Shown: positions 1 through 7,983 of the stretch, one piece after another
How the letters are laid out: each line of letters starts with the position of its first letter
Numbering within the stretch: position 1 is the first letter of the stretch
Source of the DNA: an uncultured Bacteroidales bacterium
GTDB lineage: Bacteria > Bacteroidota > Bacteroidia > Bacteroidales > ML635J-15
Assembly: GCA_937899245.1 (NCBI GenBank)
Contig: CALDKB010000047.1
Coordinates: forward strand, 184,372 to 248,371
Length of the DNA: 64,000 nucleotides
Reading direction: 5' to 3'
The notes under the pieces: model-generated
Told to the model about the DNA's origin: nothing
The model's input: only the letters and a program-made list of their open reading frames with translations
The model's database searches: none
Made by a program: the position numbers and the translations under genes

Positions 1-168
1 CATCTGTCCGAGGAAAAGCGCCGTAACTTTCATTCCTTTTTTCTCGAAAAAGTCGGTTAGGATTTCCGATTTGCCAATTCCGTGCTTGCCGACAAGCATT
101 ATGTTCTGTTGCGCAGGCATTGTTTCTAGTATTTCCTGCAATTCTGCTGTGTTGATGTTTGTTGCCAT
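1..168 (-). CDS. MoxR-like AAA ATPase, N-terminal fragment
   Basis: Only the first 56 codons are in the window; the gene continues past base 1. The start ATG is the complement of CAT at 166-168. The fragment carries a clear Walker A motif (GKHGIGKS, residues 27-34) preceded by a hydrophobic strand (NIMLV), and ends in LFLGQM, which resembles the opening of MoxR-like AAA ATPases that in Bacteroidetes often sit beside von Willebrand-type partner proteins. That partner would lie outside the window. MoxR-type ATPases act as chaperones or remodelers of protein complexes; the substrate cannot be told. Family assignment rests on a short stretch and is moderate; that it is a P-loop NTPase is nearly certain. 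Confidence 0.7.
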   Translation of the reverse strand, partial: MATNINTAELQEILETMPAQQNIMLVGKHGIGKSEILTDFFEKKGMKVTALFLGQM

Positions 169-502
169 TACCTTTTTTTCAACGCTAAAAGGCTGACCGA
201 CATGCAATTGATAATTGCGCTTGTCTGTCAGTCCGTTAGTTCCTTTTCTTAAATTTTTTAATTCTTAATTTTTCCCTTCGCTTCAAAATTTCACTCTGCA
301 AAGATATGTCTATTTAGGCGCTTTTATTACGCATGACTTAATTTTTTCTTTTTTCAAAAGCAAAGATAGGATATGGGTGTGAAAAAGTTGGGCATACGTT
401 AGCGCAAATAGTAAAAAATGCAGAAAAATATTATTGATGTTGTACGAACAAAATACCACCGATTCTGTTTATGAGGCATAAACCAATTAATTTTTTGAAA
501 AG
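169..502. promoter_or_regulatory. Divergent intergenic region with two minus-strand TAnnTTTG boxes
   Basis: This gap separates the minus-strand ATPase gene from the plus-strand superoxide reductase. CAAAGATA occurs at 299-306 and again at 361-368, which on the minus strand reads TATCTTTG, the Bacteroidetes -7 element. Neither has a TTTG at the usual 19-20 bp upstream, so the assignment is tentative. I see no convincing plus-strand box for the reductase and no small gene. Confidence 0.35.
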
Positions 503-886
503 ATGGAAACAAAATTTTACGTCTGCAAGCATTGCGGAAATGTTATTGTAAGGCATGTCGATTCTGGGATGCCAGTATCTTGTTGTGGAGAAGAAATGTC
601 GGAATTGGTTGCGAATACTTTTGAGGCGGCAACCGAAAAGCATCTGCCGGTGTTTACCAAATTAAGCAACTGCACTTATCAGATAAAGGTTGGAAGTGTC
701 CGTCACCCGATGTTGCGCGAACATCACATATGTTTTATCTATGTGGAAATGGAGGATGGCGGAATGTGTTTCAATCTGGATGGAAAGAACGATCCGCAGG
801 TGGAATTCTGTATCTACAAGGGCAAGCCGAAAGCTATATACGAGTATTGTAATCTGCATGGATTGTGGAAGACGACTGTTGAATAA
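503..886 (+). CDS. dfx: Desulfoferrodoxin-type superoxide reductase
   Basis: 127 residues, the usual length of a two-iron superoxide reductase, which reduces superoxide to hydrogen peroxide without making oxygen and is typical of anaerobes. The N-terminal desulforedoxin-like domain has the center I cysteines C8, C11, C27 and C28. The catalytic domain keeps the center II ligands: H47 in an EKH motif (with catalytic K46), H68 and H74 in HPMLREH, and C116 and H119 in CNLHG. All key residues are present, so an active cytoplasmic enzyme is expected. It stands alone, followed after 29 bases by its own terminator hairpin, and converges on a minus-strand operon. Confidence 0.95.
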   Translation: METKFYVCKHCGNVIVRHVDSGMPVSCCGEEMSELVANTFEAATEKHLPVFTKLSNCTYQIKVGSVRHPMLREHHICFIYVEMEDGGMCFNLDGKNDPQVEFCIYKGKPKAIYEYCNLHGLWKTTVE

Positions 887-915
887 TCCTATATAGAGTC
901 TGTGTTATTAATGGG

Positions 916-940
916 GGCATCGCAAAGTCGATGCCTTTTT
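916..940 (+). terminator. Rho-independent terminator of dfx
   Basis: GGCATCG (916-922) and CGATGCC (929-935) form a perfect 7-bp stem with a 6-base loop, followed by five T at 936-940. It lies just before the end of the convergent gene at 946. Confidence 0.85.
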
Positions 941-945
941 GCGTT

Positions 946-1725
946 TTATTTTCCGTCGAAAGTATTGTCTCGTTCCGCTGGAATACTGTCTTGCTTTTGA
1001 AAGTATTCGTATTCGCGCACAAGCCATTCTTCAAGCGTACCAACCGAATTGAAGCGTTTTCGGCTTGTCCAGTTGCCTTTGTCGTCGTAATCGTATACAA
1101 AATTTAATTCGTAGTTGTAATTTGGGTTGTACGATCTTTGTGGCTTGCTGGAAATAGTTTCGCCGTTGACTTCTATCTGGTCTATGTAGTTCGTGATGCG
1201 CACGATATTTCCATTTTTGTCGTACTTGAAGATGGCAATTTTGCCTTCCTGCCGCTTGCAGCCGCGACAAGGGAAGAATTTTGCCGAGGTTGGACGATAG
1301 ATGCTTTCCTTGTAGGTGCACGCAAAGGTCGCGTCCGGGTGGTCAATTGTGAATTTGTGCCTTTTTTCGTCGACAGTCAGTTTGCTTGCAAGTTTACCAG
1401 TTTTGTCGTATGTCTTTTCTATGTAGCCGTGGTCGTAGATTATTTTCTTTATGATTGAGCTGTCGTCTTTGCAACTTGTTTCTGCGGAGAAATTCCCGTA
1501 GTTGTCAAATTTTATGACGCGTAATATGTTTTCATCATTGATTGTGTATTCTCCATTATTATAGGAATATGTTGTGCTTTTTTCCGTCATTGACGCAACA
1601 TTCTCGCGGAGGTTCATGATTTTTGCATTTTGAGCAAGAAGGATGTCTGTTTTAAATAGTGTAATTGCCACTATGGTTGCAATAGGCAGAAAGCCAAAAG
1701 TATTAAGGGTGGCAAGTCTATTCAT
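946..1725 (-). CDS. Secreted protein with YD-like repeats, unknown function
   Basis: About 259 residues. I take the ATG at 1725, 10 bases after the stop of the upstream gene; an earlier in-frame ATG at 1758 would overlap that gene. The N-terminus is hydrophobic and ends in an LLAQ-like signal-peptidase site, so export is likely. The body contains short motifs such as YDKTGKL, YDKNGNI and YDDKGNW, the pattern of YD/RHS-like or MORN-like beta repeats that fold into extended sheets, and a CRGC pair near the middle. It is the last gene of a five-gene operon whose first four members are paralogs. I do not recognise a named family and cannot assign a function. Confidence 0.65.
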   Translation of the reverse strand: MNRLATLNTFGFLPIATIVAITLFKTDILLAQNAKIMNLRENVASMTEKSTTYSYNNGEYTINDENILRVIKFDNYGNFSAETSCKDDSSIIKKIIYDHGYIEKTYDKTGKLASKLTVDEKRHKFTIDHPDATFACTYKESIYRPTSAKFFPCRGCKRQEGKIAIFKYDKNGNIVRITNYIDQIEVNGETISSKPQRSYNPNYNYELNFVYDYDDKGNWTSRKRFNSVGTLEEWLVREYEYFQKQDSIPAERDNTFDGK

Positions 1726-1735
1726 AATCTGTGTG

Positions 1736-2470
1736 TTATGCAGTTTCCCAGTCGTCACTGGAATCGTCGTTAACGCGGATTGGCTCAGGAATTTGCTCGA
1801 GGATGGCCGTGGTTCTTTTTATTATTTCCATCAATTTGGAAATAGTTTCTGCAATGCTGTCGTGTGGGATTGGAATGCGTATTTGTCTGCCGTTGGAAAT
1901 TTTAACTGAGATGTGCGAAATTTTTGGGTCGTGGTCAATGTGATATTGCAATCCGCTTCCTTTTAGCTTGCTGCGAACTAAAGCGTTTATCGAAACGACG
2001 GCAATATCGATGTTTTTGGTCTGTTTTGAAATTTCTAAGAAAATGTCGTTCCATTCGTTTTCCCATTGCGGGTATAGTCGGTCGATTTCAAGGAATACCT
2101 GTGCAATTGCATTTTCTTCGTTTCGCGTGATGTCGAAAAGATTGTTGCCGACGAAAAATCCGATTCTTACGCCAAGTCTGTATGCCTCGGAATGAACCAT
2201 CCTGAATGTTACATTTTTCAATTTGATGCGTATTTCGGTTTCGTCGTAGAATATGCAATCGCTTGAAATGCCAAGTTCCACAAGGTGCTCGATAATCTGC
2301 TCGGCACTGATGTCCTTGCGTTTCCAGATGGTGTGGTAAATCATCTCGCCGATTTTTTCCTTCACATAGTCGTCGAAACCATTGTCGAGCAGGGCAGAGT
2401 AGTCGGTGCCCTTCGAAATGCATTCGCCGATTCGCTCGGAAAGATGTGCTATGTACTCGCTGACCGTCAT
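1736..2470 (-). CDS. Tandem paralog D, unknown family
   Basis: 244 residues, no signal peptide, no transmembrane segment. It is the fourth of four tandem diverged copies of one unknown family. Shared landmarks are an N-terminal helical part, a central beta pattern, a WENEW-type tryptophan motif after a predicted aspartate-containing helix (LYPQWENEW), a helix with INALVRSKLKGSG, and a strand pair ending in IRIPIPHDS. The start lies 12 bases after the stop of paralog C, consistent with one transcript. This copy has an acidic, tryptophan-containing tail (DDSSDDWETA). Function unknown; it looks soluble and cytoplasmic. Confidence 0.75.
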   Translation of the reverse strand: MTVSEYIAHLSERIGECISKGTDYSALLDNGFDDYVKEKIGEMIYHTIWKRKDISAEQIIEHLVELGISSDCIFYDETEIRIKLKNVTFRMVHSEAYRLGVRIGFFVGNNLFDITRNEENAIAQVFLEIDRLYPQWENEWNDIFLEISKQTKNIDIAVVSINALVRSKLKGSGLQYHIDHDPKISHISVKISNGRQIRIPIPHDSIAETISKLMEIIKRTTAILEQIPEPIRVNDDSSDDWETA

Positions 2471-2482
2471 TGCCGTGCAGTA

Positions 2483-3184
2483 TTATATAATTTTTGCATT
2501 CGGATAATTCGCCGCAAAGTTTTTTGCAGTTCGCACCATTTCGGGGATTTTTCCAATCTCGCTGATGAAATCGTTGTAACTTACAGAAATATGCAATTCA
2601 CGTTCGCCTGGAAGCACAATTGAAACTTCGCTCTTATGTTCCTGATGTTCGATTTGATATTCGACGCCAAGTTTTCCGAGCAGTCCTTCGAGCATTGCCT
2701 TGGCCGAAATCTGGTTGATTTTCAACTGCTTGATTCGCTTTAATGCTTCGACCTTCATTTCGGCATAATCGTCGGCAATCCATTTGTCTATTTGCTTTGG
2801 TAGCAGCACGATTGTTTCGGCTAGTTCGGCTGGCGAAGCTGTGATTCTGTGTTCTATTGACTTTTCTCCGTTAATTTCAAAGCGCAAATAGCCGTTTCCG
2901 ATATAGTCGTGGCGGTAAATTTCAAATTTTATTTCGGGAAAGACGATGCAGATTATGTTTGGATTTGTGCTGTTTTGCGGGATTTTAATGCCTCGATTGC
3001 CAATTTCAATCAAGAATTCCGCCATTGGAAAATATTCGTCATCGCAAAACAACGAACCGATAATTTCGGAAACTTTATGCTGTATGAAATGAGTTTTTGC
3101 CTGCTTTTCATCTTTTTCGCCACAAAGTCTTGCGATTTCAAGGTCTTCGGCCAACAGTGTAATTATGTCGTTGCTTGTGGTCAT
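2483..3184 (-). CDS. Tandem paralog C, unknown family
   Basis: Third of four tandem paralogs, about 233 residues from the ATG at 3184. That ATG overlaps the stop of paralog B as TAATG, a classic translational-coupling junction, so I prefer it to the in-frame ATG at 3199, which would overlap by 16 bases. It is the most diverged copy: the tryptophan motif is reduced to KWIADDYAE, but the C-terminal half (LLGKLGVEYQIEH, then two strands and HISVSYNDF) aligns clearly with the other three. Predicted soluble. Function unknown. Confidence 0.72.
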   Translation of the reverse strand: MTTSNDIITLLAEDLEIARLCGEKDEKQAKTHFIQHKVSEIIGSLFCDDEYFPMAEFLIEIGNRGIKIPQNSTNPNIICIVFPEIKFEIYRHDYIGNGYLRFEINGEKSIEHRITASPAELAETIVLLPKQIDKWIADDYAEMKVEALKRIKQLKINQISAKAMLEGLLGKLGVEYQIEHQEHKSEVSIVLPGERELHISVSYNDFISEIGKIPEMVRTAKNFAANYPNAKII

Positions 3185-3930
3185 TACGATATCATCCATT
3201 TTGTTTTTTTGTCAACGGCATTAATCTCCACGCCATCAGGAATTTGCTTCAAATGCTCCAATGTGCTTTGGATTGTCGGAACAAGATCGCGGCATGTCTC
3301 CACAAATCGCCTGTGGCTGATTTCAATGCTTATCTGTCGATTGTCGGCTTTTACTATAAGTGTAGACTTTTGTTTCCCGTGTTCCAACGCATATTCAACA
3401 CCGAGACCCTTTAATTTGGTGTGTACCAATGTTTCAACCGACATTTTTTCAATGTCTTGGCGTTTCGACAACAAACTTGCCTCATGAGCAATTGCTTCCC
3501 ATTCTTTGCACCATTTTCCAAACTGTTCGTCTATCCGAGCCATAATTCCGGCAATATCTTCGGGTTGCTTGTCGGTGATGTCGTATTCTTCGGGCTCGCC
3601 TTGTATTATCAGTTTTGTGTGTTGCCCGTAGCGACTGTCGAATCGCATCTTTATTATGAAAACCTGCTTTTCAAGATGAATTTCGTATTCGCGGCGCGGT
3701 TTGCAAATGATGTCCTCGTCGGCTATGCCAAGATTCTTTAAGCTTTCGGCAAATGGTTCGTACGAAAATCCTTCGCAAAGATACGGAATGTCGAACAGCA
3801 ACTGGTTTACGTTATTGCACAGGTACTTATGCCGTCCTATACGGATTTCGTCGGATGTGTCGCGTCCGTTTTGCTGGCTTTGTCGCAAGTCGTCGGCAAG
3901 GCGATTTATATAGTATTGGCGGGTAAGCAT
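3184..3930 (-). CDS. Tandem paralog B, unknown family
   Basis: Second of four tandem paralogs, 248 residues. It carries the family landmarks KWCKEWEAI, VETLVHTKLKGLGVEYALEH and ISIEISHRRF, and an N-terminal half with YEIHL followed by a strand containing the sequence FIIKM. Its start overlaps the end of paralog A by 25 bases and no later ATG is available, so tight co-translation is likely. Function unknown; the lack of a signal peptide points to the cytoplasm. Confidence 0.75.
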   Translation of the reverse strand: MLTRQYYINRLADDLRQSQQNGRDTSDEIRIGRHKYLCNNVNQLLFDIPYLCEGFSYEPFAESLKNLGIADEDIICKPRREYEIHLEKQVFIIKMRFDSRYGQHTKLIIQGEPEEYDITDKQPEDIAGIMARIDEQFGKWCKEWEAIAHEASLLSKRQDIEKMSVETLVHTKLKGLGVEYALEHGKQKSTLIVKADNRQISIEISHRRFVETCRDLVPTIQSTLEHLKQIPDGVEINAVDKKTKWMIS

Positions 3931-4592
3931 GATTCTGCAAAATTATTGATTTCTACAATCACTCTCGCCTGATTTTTGAAAAAATCGTTGTGCGAAATGT
4001 GTAATACTTGCTTTCCAAGCATTATTTCGCTTTCGCCCATATGATGTTCAATGGAAAATTCTCCGTTCTTTTTGTGTGTTGCCGACCTGACAATAGCATC
4101 AATCGACTTTGTCGCTACATTAAACTCCTTTGCTCTTTTTGATGCCTGCATGTATATCTCGGGCCATTGCTTTTCCCATTGTGGAAATAGATTGTCGGCT
4201 TTGTTCAACGCATTCAGTACGGCATTGGCTGGACAGCTTGTTATGTTGGTATTTTCGTCTTTGTTGCTGTCGACCGAAATGTGATATGCATTTTGGTGAA
4301 AGAAGGTAATGAATTCGGTGCAGAATAGGCGAAAGGTGTGATTTGGCATTTTTATTTCGTAGCTGCAGGTATTTTCGTCGTACGGAAAATCATCGGGACT
4401 TAGTCCGCATTTGCGTAGCCCGGTGAGAAAATCATCTTCCGAAAAATTTTCAATTCCACGCGAAATGGAACAGAATAGGTCCGACAATTTTTCTTGAAGG
4501 AAAATATGTCGCAATTTTTCTTCCTGCAACTGAAATTTGGCTATTTGCTCAGCCAAATTGTTAATGCATAAATCGTTGGTTTGAAATTCCAT
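3906..4592 (-). CDS. Tandem paralog A, first gene of the operon, unknown family
   Basis: First of four tandem paralogs, 228 residues. Family landmarks are LFPQWEKQWPEIYMQASKR, SIDAIVRSATHKK, FSIEHH and VLHISHNDF; the N-terminal half has the pattern C-G-L-S-P-D-D followed by YEIKMPNHTFRLF, matching YETEIRIKLKNVTFRM-like segments in paralog D. Predicted soluble. A TAnnTTTG box at 4632-4639 lies about 40 bases upstream, so transcription of the five-gene operon probably begins here. I do not recognise the family. Confidence 0.75.
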   Translation of the reverse strand: MEFQTNDLCINNLAEQIAKFQLQEEKLRHIFLQEKLSDLFCSISRGIENFSEDDFLTGLRKCGLSPDDFPYDENTCSYEIKMPNHTFRLFCTEFITFFHQNAYHISVDSNKDENTNITSCPANAVLNALNKADNLFPQWEKQWPEIYMQASKRAKEFNVATKSIDAIVRSATHKKNGEFSIEHHMGESEIMLGKQVLHISHNDFFKNQARVIVEINNFAESCLPANTI

Positions 4593-4631
4593 TTGCCACT
4601 AACAAAAAATAACCTCTGCTGTTTGTGATTG

Positions 4632-4639
4632 CAAAGGTA
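4632..4639 (-). promoter_or_regulatory. -7 box of the four-paralog operon
   Basis: CAAAGGTA reads TACCTTTG on the minus strand and fits TAnnTTTG. It is about 40 bases ahead of the start at 4592. No TTTG is seen at the normal -33 distance. Confidence 0.45.
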
Positions 4640-4714
4640 TTCAATTTTGTAATGAAATAGGCGTATTCAATTTTATATGTAGCGGTTTTATGCGATACTT
4701 TATTTGATTGCGAA

Positions 4715-5827
4715 TTATGAGTCAACGGTTTCGAAGCCAATATCTTTAAAAACTTCCAGATTGTCCTTTAGTCTGTTTAATGATTCTTCGGACCTGATTT
4801 CGCTTATTTCGTAATCATTGACCAATGCTATTTCAGACTTTAGGTCTTCGATAACATTTTTTGTCTTGGCATCGTCGTTTAAGTATTGAAATCCGTCTTG
4901 GTAAATCTGTTCTTTCACAGACAAAGCTATCTTTCGGCCACCTCCGGTAGATAATAGCTGTTTAGTGCGTTCGTTTTCAATATAAAAGCGCATAATTAAA
5001 TCATCGAAGCCAAGTCGCCCCAAATCTTTAATGATGCCACCGACATATTTGATGTCGTACAATGAACTTTTTCCGGAGAAGTAGGGTTGTGTGGATAGTT
5101 GTTTGTGCAAAGTGTTCGACAATATGGAAAAAGCTTCTTCTTCTGTAATTTGCAGGTGCAGATGTGCACAAAGATGTAGGAATTCGTTATCCTCAAGCCT
5201 AGTGCGGTCTATAGGGTAGTCGACCGGCATACGCATGCGCACAAAAAGGTAGCGGTAATCTTTTGCCAGCTGCTCGAAATTTTCGGCAATAAACATGTCT
5301 GGGGCGTAATGCGTGAGCACTTTTGCAACATCGTAGAAATGGCGCGATTTCCATGTGTTTACAAGTGCTTCCAAATATTTTGGCTCGTAGTGAATATACA
5401 GATATTTGCTGGCAAAAGTGTAGTCGACTTTGGCTTCCGAATTGAGAAATGCAATTAGCGTCTTTTTCTGCTCGTTTGCGGTAAGATATGGCAACCGGAT
5501 TTGTAATTCCTTGCGCGCAGCCTGACGTTTGCCTTTGCTGTTGAAGTCCTTGAGTACGGTATTGATGGCTCTATATTTGGGCTGATTTTTTATTTTGTGG
5601 GGAAAACTGATATTTTCTTCCTCCCATTTCAACTCATAAATTGCATTGTAGATAACGCTATCATATAATTCATAAAGCAGACTCCATTCCGATTCTGGCT
5701 TTGTACGGATAAGAGCTTTAATTATATGTGTATCTGCTTTGTTATTGGAAAGATATAATACTTTGTCTATCCACTTTAAATCCGTAAGACATAAGTCTTT
5801 GCTTGATGTTTTTTCCATAGTTGGCAT
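4715..5827 (-). CDS. Helical protein of unknown function
   Basis: 370 residues, no signal peptide or membrane segment. The composition (many Leu, Tyr, Lys, Glu; few Gly) and repeating amphipathic segments suggest an all-helical, possibly HEAT- or TPR-like fold. A short glycine run (STGGGRK, near residue 295) is the only loop-like feature. The gene lies upstream of the four-paralog operon on the same strand but with a 122-base gap that contains a separate promoter box. CAAAGTTA at 5844-5851 gives its own minus-strand TAACTTTG box. A link with the MoxR-like ATPase at the window start is possible because such loci often include helical-repeat proteins, but this is only inference. Confidence 0.6.
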   Translation of the reverse strand: MPTMEKTSSKDLCLTDLKWIDKVLYLSNNKADTHIIKALIRTKPESEWSLLYELYDSVIYNAIYELKWEEENISFPHKIKNQPKYRAINTVLKDFNSKGKRQAARKELQIRLPYLTANEQKKTLIAFLNSEAKVDYTFASKYLYIHYEPKYLEALVNTWKSRHFYDVAKVLTHYAPDMFIAENFEQLAKDYRYLFVRMRMPVDYPIDRTRLEDNEFLHLCAHLHLQITEEEAFSILSNTLHKQLSTQPYFSGKSSLYDIKYVGGIIKDLGRLGFDDLIMRFYIENERTKQLLSTGGGRKIALSVKEQIYQDGFQYLNDDAKTKNVIEDLKSEIALVNDYEISEIRSEESLNRLKDNLEVFKDIGFETVDS

Positions 5828-5875
5828 TCATTTTTTCACTTAGCAAAGTTACGAAAGAAATACAACTTTTTTTGG

Positions 5876-5894
5876 AAAAAAGGGAAATCCCCTT
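5876..5894 (-). terminator. Terminator after the CYTH gene
   Basis: On the minus strand AAGGG (5894-5890) pairs with CCCTT (5884-5880) around a 5-base loop and is followed by T residues. It lies directly after the stop at 5898. Confidence 0.5.
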
Positions 5895-5897
5895 GCT

Positions 5898-6374
5898 TTA
5901 TTTTTTCCACTCGTTATACGGATGTTTGCACAGTTGAGAATTGTTGTACTTCTTGTCTCCTGTAACTTCTGTGCCAACCCATTCGGGAATAGAGAAAATG
6001 GTATCTTCCGCAGGAACTTCTATTTCGGCAACGACAAGGCCTTCGTTTTCGCCAAGAAATTCATCAACTTCCCATTTTAGTTTTGGTTCTGCGGCGGGAA
6101 TAATATAGCGGAATTTTTCTATTTGTGGCTTTTCGCACATTGTATCAAGCATTTGCTTGGCTTCGCTAAGTGGGATCTCGTATTCAAATTCATTACGACT
6201 AAAACCAACCGACTTGTCTTTTAGTGTGATGAATCCTTTTTCGCCAGCAATGCGAATTCGCACTGTCATTCCGTTGGATGTCGGGATGTAGCCCTGTCGG
6301 TAATGAGTGGGAGAGGCAAGCTTTTTGAAGCAGTGGTCGTTTACCAAGAATTTTCGTTCGATTTCCTTTGCCAT
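5898..6374 (-). CDS. CYTH domain protein (tunnel metalloenzyme, probable triphosphatase)
   Basis: 158 residues forming a single CYTH domain. The signature ExExK is seen as EIERKF at residues 4-9, followed by alternating basic and acidic strands (RIRI, TLKDK, EFEYEIPL, KWEVDEF, VVAEIEVP) that line the tunnel of triphosphate tunnel metalloenzymes. Single-domain bacterial members usually hydrolyse inorganic or organic triphosphates with a divalent metal; adenylate cyclase activity (class IV) is less likely at this size and cannot be excluded. It follows ffh on the same strand after a hairpin at 6381-6403, so it may be partly read through from ffh. Confidence 0.85.
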   Translation of the reverse strand: MAKEIERKFLVNDHCFKKLASPTHYRQGYIPTSNGMTVRIRIAGEKGFITLKDKSVGFSRNEFEYEIPLSEAKQMLDTMCEKPQIEKFRYIIPAAEPKLKWEVDEFLGENEGLVVAEIEVPAEDTIFSIPEWVGTEVTGDKKYNNSQLCKHPYNEWKK

Positions 6375-6380
6375 ATTATA

Positions 6381-6403
6381 AAAATCCCCGCCATTTTGAC
6401 GGG
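6381..6403 (-). terminator. Hairpin between ffh and the CYTH gene
   Basis: On the minus strand CCCGTC (6403-6398) pairs with GGCGGG (6392-6387), one pair being G-U, with a 5-base loop and a short T run after it. It may end ffh transcripts or attenuate the gene that starts at 6374. Confidence 0.55.
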
Positions 6404-6425
6404 TATAAAAGTGAGTTTTAAAATG

Positions 6426-7739
6426 TTATCTTCTTCCGAAACGTTTTCCTTTGTTGGTGTACATTGCGTGCATAACCTTTTTGGTTTCTTCAAACTGTTT
6501 CAAAATTCTGTTGACGTCAGAAACTGTAGTGCCACTACCGTCGGCAATACGTTTGCGGCGACTTCCGTTTATTATTTCCGGATTTTCGCGTTCTGCAGGT
6601 GTCATAGAATGAATTATTGCCTCGATGCTCTTGAAGGCGTTTTCGTCGATGTCGATATCTTTTATTGCCTTGCCAAGGCCAGGAATCATGCTTGCCAGAT
6701 CCTTGATGTTACCCATCTTCTTGATTTGCTGAATTTGTGCAAGAAAATCGTTGAAGTTGAAAGTGTTCTTGGCAATTTTCTTCTGCAGTTTGCGCGATTC
6801 CTCTTCATCGAACTGTTCCTGAGCTTTTTCAACGAGAGAGCGGATATCACCCATGCCCAAGATTCTGTCGGCCATACGTTGTGGGTGGAAAACATCGATA
6901 GCGTCCATCTTTTCGCCTGTACCAACGAACTTGATTGGCTTGTTGACTACGCTACGGATAGAAATTGCAGCACCACCGCGGGTATCGCCGTCAAGTTTTG
7001 TTAGGATAACGCCGTCAAAATCAAGACGATCATTGAATTCCTTGGCAGTATTAACAGCATCCTGACCGGTCATGGAGTCAACTACGAAAAGAATTTCCTG
7101 TGGGTTGATGGCTTTCTTGATGTTTTCTATTTCGTTCATCATTTCCTCGTCAACAGCCAGACGACCGGCGGTATCGACGATTACGATGTCGTAGCCGTAT
7201 GTCTTCGCATGCTTGATACCATTTTGTGCAATTTGCACCGGATTTTTGTTGCCGTCTTCGCTGTATACGGGAACGTCGATTTGTTCGCCCAAAACCTTTA
7301 TCTGCTCGATAGCAGCAGGACGGTAAACGTCGCAGGCAACAAGCAACGGCTTTTTGTTCTTTTTGGTTTTCAACATGTTGGCTAGCTTTCCGCTGAATGT
7401 TGTTTTACCAGAGCCCTGTAGACCCGACATAAGAATAATAGCAGGATTACCCTTTGTGTTGATGTCGACGGCTGTTTCTCCCATAAGTTTTGCCAACTCG
7501 TCGTGGGCAATCTTTACCATCAGCTGGCTTGGCTTTATGGACTTGATAACATTTTGTCCCATGGCCACTTCCTTTACTGTCTCGGTAAACTGCTTTGCTG
7601 TCTTGTAATTGACATCGGCGTCAAGCAAAGCCTTGCGGACGTCTTTCAGTGTTTCGGCAACGTTTATTTCGGTAATTTTACCTTCGCCCTTAAGTATCTT
7701 GAACGATCTCTCTAATCTTTCCGATAAACTCTCAAACAT
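6426..7739 (-). CDS. ffh: Signal recognition particle protein Ffh
   Basis: 437 residues, the normal length. Ffh binds signal sequences of nascent membrane proteins and 4.5S RNA and delivers ribosomes to FtsY in a GTP-dependent way. The N domain is followed by the G domain with GLQGSGKTT (106-114), DTAGR (189-193) and TKLDGD (247-252), and by the methionine-rich M domain with the RNA-binding segment around RRKRIADGSGTTV. The C-terminal tail is basic (KGKRFGRR). It lies just downstream of tRNA-Thr on the same strand. Confidence 0.98.
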   Translation of the reverse strand: MFESLSERLERSFKILKGEGKITEINVAETLKDVRKALLDADVNYKTAKQFTETVKEVAMGQNVIKSIKPSQLMVKIAHDELAKLMGETAVDINTKGNPAIILMSGLQGSGKTTFSGKLANMLKTKKNKKPLLVACDVYRPAAIEQIKVLGEQIDVPVYSEDGNKNPVQIAQNGIKHAKTYGYDIVIVDTAGRLAVDEEMMNEIENIKKAINPQEILFVVDSMTGQDAVNTAKEFNDRLDFDGVILTKLDGDTRGGAAISIRSVVNKPIKFVGTGEKMDAIDVFHPQRMADRILGMGDIRSLVEKAQEQFDEEESRKLQKKIAKNTFNFNDFLAQIQQIKKMGNIKDLASMIPGLGKAIKDIDIDENAFKSIEAIIHSMTPAERENPEIINGSRRKRIADGSGTTVSDVNRILKQFEETKKVMHAMYTNKGKRFGRR

Positions 7740-7772
7740 ATTCTATTTCGTTAGTCTTGACTAAAAAAAAAG

Positions 7773-7845
<73 letters not shown>

Positions 7846-7864
7846 ACTTAATAAATAAGTGGTG

Positions 7865-7894
7865 CAAAAGTATATCTTTTTTTTTCACCTGCCA
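7865..7894 (-). promoter_or_regulatory. Promoter of tRNA-Thr
   Basis: On the minus strand TTGG (7894-7891) is followed after 18 bp by TACTTTTG (7872-7865), a Bacteroidetes-type promoter. The predicted start is roughly 10-15 bases ahead of the tRNA. Confidence 0.6.
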
Positions 7895-7983
7895 ATTTTT
7901 TTTCAAAATAATACTTGATTTATTTATAAGTGTGGCAACCTAATTTTTATTATTTTCGCGATTTAATTTATGAATAAACTTAA

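Noticed and set aside
6303..7004. 233-codon open frame opposite ffh
   Set aside because: ffh is unambiguous; the opposite frame shows only hydrophobic shadow sequence.
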